Source of the DNA: G963662905 sp965230045
Lineage (GTDB): Bacteria > Bacteroidota > Bacteroidia > Bacteroidales > WRLA01
Direction: 5' to 3'
DNA: 64,000 bases
Assembly (NCBI GenBank): GCA_965230045.1
Contig: OZ245940.1
Coordinates: forward strand, 2,480,001 to 2,544,000
Shown one piece after another: positions 61,689-64,000 of the stretch. Each line of letters begins with the position of its first letter. The first letter of the stretch is position 1. A model generated the notes under the pieces. It was not told the DNA's origin and did not search any database. It saw only the letters and a list, made by a program, of their open reading frames with translations. The position numbers were made by a program, and so were the translations under genes.

Positions 61689-64000
61689 CTATTCCACCGC
61701 CTGTTTATTCGCTTTTTCCTCAAAACTAATGCTGCTTTGCACAAGTTTCAGCTCGCCAAAACTGAAGGTCTCACCTAACGCATCCCGAACTTCTTTGAGC
61801 CCTTTAAATTCATTTTCATTCATCCAGTCCCTGATAATTGCTTCTTTTTCAGGAGCTATCAGCTTACTGCTCAGTTTAATTTTTCCTTCTCCAACAGCCC
61901 ATGCCAAATGGCCTTCTATTGTAGAAAGGGTGAGCTCCCTTTCTTCGGCAATTTGTTTGGGACTCATGCCCTTTTGAAAAATCTCCAGGCTTTTGAGTTG
62001 GGATTCTCCTTTCACTACTTTCTTTTTCGTCTTTTTTTCTTTGATTTCCGGTAATTCTCTCTTATTCAGGTCAATTTTATTATGAGCACAAAACTGAGCT
62101 ACAATTTGTAATATGTCCTCTCCATGTGCTTCCAAAGTTTTTTTTCCAACACCTGTTACTGATAGCAACTCTTTTTCATTTTGTGGCAAAATTTGGCTGA
62201 TTCCTGTTAATGCCTTTTGTGTCAGGATCATGTAGGCCGGCACATCTGCTTCATTGGCCAGTTCGCGGCGCCAGTTGCGTAAAATGTCAAACAGTTCTTC
62301 ATGTTCTTCGCCTACATATTGTTTTTCTGTTGTGGTTTTTGCTTTTTTACGTTCGCTGGTTTCTGCGAAATCTCCTGCTAAAATATTGGCCCTCAACTTT
62401 AAATAGTTCATCACATGAAAGCCGTTCCGGAATTCTTTAAAAGCAAATGATTTTAACACAATAATTTCCTTAATTTTTTCAATGTGCTCATTTAGCCGCT
62501 TTTTGATCGCTTTATTATCGGTATCCCATTTAAGCTTTAAGAAAGGCTTTTCCAGCCCTTCTGTAAATTTTGCTATAAACCATTCAGCTGCTTTTGTAAT
62601 TCTTTGCTGCAATTGCTCATTATTATCAACTTCTTCGGGAGTTTGCAGCAGGCGTTGAACCTGGACAAGGAATTTATTGCCAACCTGCCAGAGTTCTTCC
62701 AAAACCGGTCTTTGCATTTGCGCAACCTTTTCATAAAGTTGCCCATGGATTATGCGGTTGTTTTCCCTTGCCGTTCGGTATAAGCCTTCCATTTGATAAC
62801 GCATCTCCTTAAAACTGAAGATTTCTTCAAGCAGCTTGTAGTGATAATCTTTTTGGGCGTCGATTAAGGTGCTGTTATTAGGTGGATTATCTTCAATTTG
62901 CTTGTTGAATGATTGCACTTTGTGGTCGGTGATAATCGAAGAATAGGCAAGTTTGGTGCTCAGTATCAATCCTTCTAAGCTTTTACAGCGGCTCAGCGCA
63001 ACATAGGTTTGTCCGTGTGCAAATGCTGCTTTTGCATCGATGATGGCTTTTTCAAATGTTAATCCCTGACTTTTATGGATGGTGATGGCCCAGGCAAGCC
63101 GCAAAGGGTATTGTGTGAAAGTGCCAATTTCGTCCTCTTCAAGATCTTTGCTTTTTTCATTGATTTTGTAGCGGATATTTTTCCATGTTTCCCTGTCAAT
63201 TTCCAGAGGCTCAGGCCAGTCGGGACAACTCACTTCAATGTTTAAATCACTTAACGAGGTTATTTTTCCGATTTTACCATTAAAATATCGTTTTAAGGGG
63301 TGGCTATCATTTTTAATGAACATAACCTGTGCGCCTTTTTTGAGCTCAAGCTGTGTAGCTGCAGGATGCATATGTTCCGGAAAATCGCCGGTGATACGTG
63401 CTTTATATGTAAATTTTTCGCTATTAATTTGATTTAGCTCATCATCATTGATTTGATCCGCTGCATAGTTGTGCGTTGTCAAATTTATATAGCCTTCATC
63501 ATCTCTGTCGCGGAATCCTTCTTTATGGCGTGCGTTAAGGATTTCCAGCGATTCGCGACTCAAACAATTATTCCTGATTTCATTTAAAACCTTAATAAAT
63601 GCATTATCCTTTTGCCGATAGATATGCTTCAGTTCCACACTTACTGTAAAGGTTTTTTTAAGTGCATGGCTTCCAAAGAAATAATAAGTATCGTAGTAAG
63701 GGGACAGCAATTGCCACTCATCATCCTTAACAACCGGGGGCAGCTGCTGCATATCACCAATCATCAGTAATTGCAGCCCGCCAAATGGTTTGCTCCTGTC
63801 GCGGTATCGCCTTAGGATTTCGTCAATACCATCGAGCAGGTCGGCACGCACCATACTGATTTCATCAATTACCAGCAAATCAAGCGACTTGATAATTTTT
63901 ATTTTGTTTTTATTGATTTTATGAAAGCGCTTTTGCTTTTGATCCTGAACGGCCTTTTTTCCGGCAACGCTTTCACAAAGGATCGGGCCAAATGGCATCT
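61689..64000 (-). CDS. Pif1-like helicase with C-terminal HRDC and helix-turn-helix, partial (N-terminus off the right edge)
   Basis: About 770 codons are visible and the frame remains open to the right edge. The apparent Met at 63998 is internal: LPFGP...KIIKSLDLLVIDEISMVRADLLDGID is Walker B and the strand before it, so Walker A lies beyond the window. Motifs: GDMQQLPPV, IYRQKD, PLRLAWAITIHKSQGLTFEKAIID (motif V), and TYVALSRCKSLEGLIL (motif VI). After ~390 a coiled middle region, then an HRDC-like segment (LRNWRRELANEADVPAYMILTQKAL...LLSVTGVGKKTLEAHGEDIL) and a C-terminal HTH (SLEIFQKGMSPKQIAEERELTLSTIEGHL). Likely a 5'-3' DNA helicase for genome maintenance; this Pif1-HRDC-HTH fusion is common in Bacteroidota. 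Confidence 0.92.
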   Translation of the reverse strand, partial: MPFGPILCESVAGKKAVQDQKQKRFHKINKNKIKIIKSLDLLVIDEISMVRADLLDGIDEILRRYRDRSKPFGGLQLLMIGDMQQLPPVVKDDEWQLLSPYYDTYYFFGSHALKKTFTVSVELKHIYRQKDNAFIKVLNEIRNNCLSRESLEILNARHKEGFRDRDDEGYINLTTHNYAADQINDDELNQINSEKFTYKARITGDFPEHMHPAATQLELKKGAQVMFIKNDSHPLKRYFNGKIGKITSLSDLNIEVSCPDWPEPLEIDRETWKNIRYKINEKSKDLEEDEIGTFTQYPLRLAWAITIHKSQGLTFEKAIIDAKAAFAHGQTYVALSRCKSLEGLILSTKLAYSSIITDHKVQSFNKQIEDNPPNNSTLIDAQKDYHYKLLEEIFSFKEMRYQMEGLYRTARENNRIIHGQLYEKVAQMQRPVLEELWQVGNKFLVQVQRLLQTPEEVDNNEQLQQRITKAAEWFIAKFTEGLEKPFLKLKWDTDNKAIKKRLNEHIEKIKEIIVLKSFAFKEFRNGFHVMNYLKLRANILAGDFAETSERKKAKTTTEKQYVGEEHEELFDILRNWRRELANEADVPAYMILTQKALTGISQILPQNEKELLSVTGVGKKTLEAHGEDILQIVAQFCAHNKIDLNKRELPEIKEKKTKKKVVKGESQLKSLEIFQKGMSPKQIAEERELTLSTIEGHLAWAVGEGKIKLSSKLIAPEKEAIIRDWMNENEFKGLKEVRDALGETFSFGELKLVQSSISFEEKANKQAVE

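Overview
The window reads as ordinary chromosome of a Bacteroidota (Bacteroidetes) bacterium, probably from an environmental Bacteroidales/Marinilabiliales-like lineage. The evidence is TAnnTTTG-type -7 promoter boxes with no Shine-Dalgarno signals, a SusC-type TonB-dependent receptor with a CarboxypepD-like N-terminal domain, an AraC regulator with an N-terminal membrane domain, TPR/PAS hybrid histidine kinases, and lipoproteins with Fibrobacter-type 'major paralogous' (FISUMP) domains. No rRNA, tRNA or CRISPR array was seen.

Layout. 1-0.8 kb: 5' part of a membrane AraC-type regulator that runs off the left edge. 0.95-4.4 kb: a winged-helix protein, two tandem zinc-ribbon paralogues and a MORN/YwqK-like secreted protein, with two MITE-like repeats among them. 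4.75-11 kb (minus strand): a housekeeping run argS, PRiA4b ORF3-like, miaA, LtaS-like sulfatase, smpB, thioredoxin. 11-15 kb: a nucleotide pyrophosphatase-like lipoprotein and a TonB-dependent receptor. 15.4-19.1 kb: C1 peptidase, DUF493, ABC-2 exporter. 19.4-22.6 kb: TPR hybrid kinase. 23.1-26.5 kb: ppk2, a TetM-like GTPase and a THEP1-like NTPase. 26.5-28.2 kb: a MITE-like palindromic repeat split by an IS110 element. 29.2-34.2 kb: a 1685-residue kinase with ten PAS domains. 35-49 kb: one apparent operon of a PEGA-domain protein followed by six tandem paralogous lipoproteins. 49-64 kb: deoD, a small unknown gene, purL, a nucleotidyl-cyclase-like protein, a GH31 enzyme, a frameshifted DbpA-like helicase, rlmF, an AAA/DUF4143 ATPase, and a Pif1-like helicase that runs off the right edge.

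Two systems stand out. (1) The IS110 element (about 26632-27938) carries, upstream of its recombinase gene, a 158-nt segment that folds as a bridge RNA. Its target-loop guides match the two halves of the insertion site, and its donor-loop guides match the element's own ends. The empty site can be rebuilt from a second copy of the host repeat at 34499, and three more intact copies of the 12-bp target lie in the window. The element therefore appears programmed for both arms of a local MITE family. (2) The 14-kb PEGA/lipoprotein operon encodes six outer-surface-type lipoproteins. They share an N-terminal motif (CxREWxNxWD ... DPxSWAP) and 4-7 copies of an unnamed FN3-like repeat; four of the six end in a FISUMP domain and two do not, a mosaic pattern that suggests a diversifying surface system.

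Three short mobile repeat families (A about 354 bp with 8-bp target duplications, B 67-197 bp, C 300 bp with a 9-bp duplication) shape the intergenic DNA. Families A and C share an exchangeable hairpin cassette.
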